Below are positions 62,908 through 64,000 of a DNA stretch of 64,000 nt, piece after piece (within the stretch, counting starts at the first letter, position 1; every line of letters starts with the position of its first letter). Under the pieces are notes generated by a model. It was given only the letters and a program-made list of their open reading frames with translations, searched no databases and was not told where the DNA came from. Source of the stretch: Bradyrhizobium sp. DOA9. Its GTDB lineage: Bacteria; Pseudomonadota; Alphaproteobacteria; Rhizobiales; Xanthobacteraceae. The stretch lies in assembly GCF_000617845.2 (NCBI RefSeq), contig NZ_DF820426.1:672086-736085 (forward strand), in the 5' to 3' direction. Made by a program: the position numbers and the translations under genes.

Positions 62908-63360
62908 TTGTTTGCAAACCGCTTCACCGCATTCATCGATGCGTGCTCGCTTGCGAGCGCGCTCAAAAGGAACCTGCTTCTCTCCTTGGCGGAGGCGGAG
63001 TTTTTTCGTCTCCGCTGGTCGAGCCGCGTCCTGGATGAGACCGAGGCAGCCATCGAGGAAATTTTGCGCGGCAAAGGCTTGGACGATGCAACGGCGCGCG
63101 CGGAGCGGGCGCGCGCCAGCATGGAAGCTGCCTTCGAAGACGCCATGGTTACAGATTTTGACAACTTCTTGTCGGTTGCGGCGGGTCTGCCCGATCCCGG
63201 CGATCACCACGTTGTTGCTGCGGCGGCCAAGACGCAGGCCGCAATGATCGTAACTGAAAACCTTAAGGACTTTCCAGCGACAGTTCTTTCCGACCTGAAC
63301 ATGGAGGCGAAAACCGCTGACGCTTTCATTGCGGAGATCGTGTCCCGTGGCGTGGTGTAG
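62908..63360 (+). CDS. PIN-domain toxin, C-terminus overwritten by an IS
   Basis: 150-aa predicted PIN ribonuclease from TTG 62908, 2 bp after the antitoxin stop. Acidic metal-binding positions are visible: FIDACSL (Asp11), VLDETEAAIEE, LPDPGDHHVVAAA and TENLKDFP. The last ~8 codons (IVSRGVV and the stop) are encoded by the end of IS256 copy 3, which starts at about 63,336. Related toxins continue for some 35-45 more residues, so activity is doubtful. Confidence 0.8.
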   Translation: MFANRFTAFIDACSLASALKRNLLLSLAEAEFFRLRWSSRVLDETEAAIEEILRGKGLDDATARAERARASMEAAFEDAMVTDFDNFLSVAAGLPDPGDHHVVAAAAKTQAAMIVTENLKDFPATVLSDLNMEAKTADAFIAEIVSRGVV

Positions 63361-64000
63361 CTGAGTGCAGTTCACCGCGTTCGCCGGCATGGGCCGGATC
63401 GGTCAGCTGGCGATTGCCGGGAAGCTGACGGCGGGATCATCGCCCAACGGGGCGATGGTTTCCAGTGTCATGTAGCGACCGCGTTGAACCGCCCACTCGT
63501 CGTTCTGTTCGAGCAGGATGGCGCCGATCAGGCGGGTGATGGCGTCCTCGTTCGGGAAGATGCCGACCACTTCGGTCCGCCGCTTGATCTCGCCGTTGAC
63601 GCGTTCGAGCGGATTGGTCGAGTGCAGCTTGGCCCGGTGCGCGGCTGGGAAGCTCATGTAGGCCAGCACATCGGTCTCGGCCTCGTCGAGGAACGCCGCG
63701 AGCTTGGGCAGTTTGGGACGCAGCTGATCGGCAATGCGCCGCCATTGCGCGCGTGCCGCCTCGGCATCGTCCTGGGCAAACGCGGTGGCGATGAAGGCGG
63801 AGACGACGCGCCGTCCGCTCTTGCCGGCATGCGCCAGCGCGTTGCGCATGAAGTGCACGCGGCAGCGCTGCCAGGTGGCGTTGAGCACCTTGGCGACGGT
63901 GGCCTTGATGCCCTCGTGGGCGTCGGAGACGACCAACTTGACGCCACGCAAGCCCCGGCGGGCGAGCTTGCGCAGGAACGCGGTCCAGAACGTCTCGGCC
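63336..64000 (-). mobile_element. IS256-family element, copy 3, continues beyond window
   Basis: The end GATCGTGTCCCGTGGCGTGG, then TGTAGCTGAG, is the same terminal repeat as the right end of copy 1. It is inserted in the toxin gene in the opposite orientation. The other end and target duplication lie outside. Confidence 0.93.
63403..64000 (-). CDS. IS256-family transposase (copy 3), N-terminus beyond window
   Basis: The C-terminal 199 residues, identical to copy 1, include VVSDAHEGIKATVAKVLNAT and NPLERVNGEIKRRTEVVGIF. Stop at 63403. Confidence 0.95.
   Translation of the reverse strand, partial: AETFWTAFLRKLARRGLRGVKLVVSDAHEGIKATVAKVLNATWQRCRVHFMRNALAHAGKSGRRVVSAFIATAFAQDDAEAARAQWRRIADQLRPKLPKLAAFLDEAETDVLAYMSFPAAHRAKLHSTNPLERVNGEIKRRTEVVGIFPNEDAITRLIGAILLEQNDEWAVQRGRYMTLETIAPLGDDPAVSFPAIAS

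Overview
The window is about 64 kb of GC-rich alphaproteobacterial DNA. It is best explained as part of the symbiosis island of a Bradyrhizobium-type rhizobium. The main evidence is a nearly complete rhizobial (Rhc) type III secretion cluster with its regulator TtsI, several TtsI-binding tts boxes, Nop effector genes of legume symbionts, and a dense layer of broken insertion sequences and integrative-element gene fragments.

Layout. Positions 1-22,000 hold the type III secretion (T3SS) core. On the minus strand lie rhcV (cut by the window edge), a YscY/YscX-like pair, y4yQ (SctD), nopA, nopC, nopX, a decayed tts-box-driven gene and nolW/rhcC1. On the plus strand lie nopB, rhcJ, nolU, rhcL, rhcN, y4yJ, rhcQ, rhcR, rhcS, a 103-codon open frame behind an internal tts box, rhcT and rhcU. 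On the minus strand again are y4xK, rhcC2 and ttsI. Positions 22,900-26,900 are an IS graveyard (IS630, IS3, IS1182, IS66 and IS30 remnants) with a broken LexA-like repressor and an ABC-transporter fragment. Positions 27,400-40,500 carry two large effector genes: a 1,064-aa NopD/XopD-like C48 protease and a 3,069-aa multidomain protein. Positions 40,700-49,000 contain a gene split by a clean IS256-family insertion, IS110 elements and helicase/nuclease fragments. Positions 48,900-53,100 carry nopT and nopP, each with a tts box. Positions 53,500-58,000 hold a group II intron, a second IS256 copy, IS1182 and ISL3 debris and a DUF7007 fragment. Positions 58,361-60,778 carry a second NopD-like protease with its own tts box. 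The window ends with a DUF736 stub, an IS3 orfA, an antitoxin/PIN-toxin pair and a third IS256 copy that has overwritten the toxin C-terminus.

How it works together. TtsI, whose usual phospho-aspartate is a glutamate, should activate the tts boxes. This gives coordinated expression of pilus components (NopA, NopB, NopC), translocon (NopX), parts of the export machine, and effectors delivered into legume cells (NopT, NopP, the C48 proteases and probably the giant protein). The likely themes of the cargo are proteolysis, deSUMOylation and possibly RNA or metabolite chemistry inside the plant cell.

The most unusual object is the 3,069-aa open frame at 31,275-40,484. It joins 21 SKWP-type 40-residue repeats, a region carrying the DGCGxI and DxDGD signatures of two-barrel (eukaryotic RdRP/QDE-1-like) RNA polymerases, a shikimate-kinase-like P-loop domain and a C-terminal Ulp1/C48 SUMO-protease domain. 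All assignments are by reading the sequence; no database search was run.
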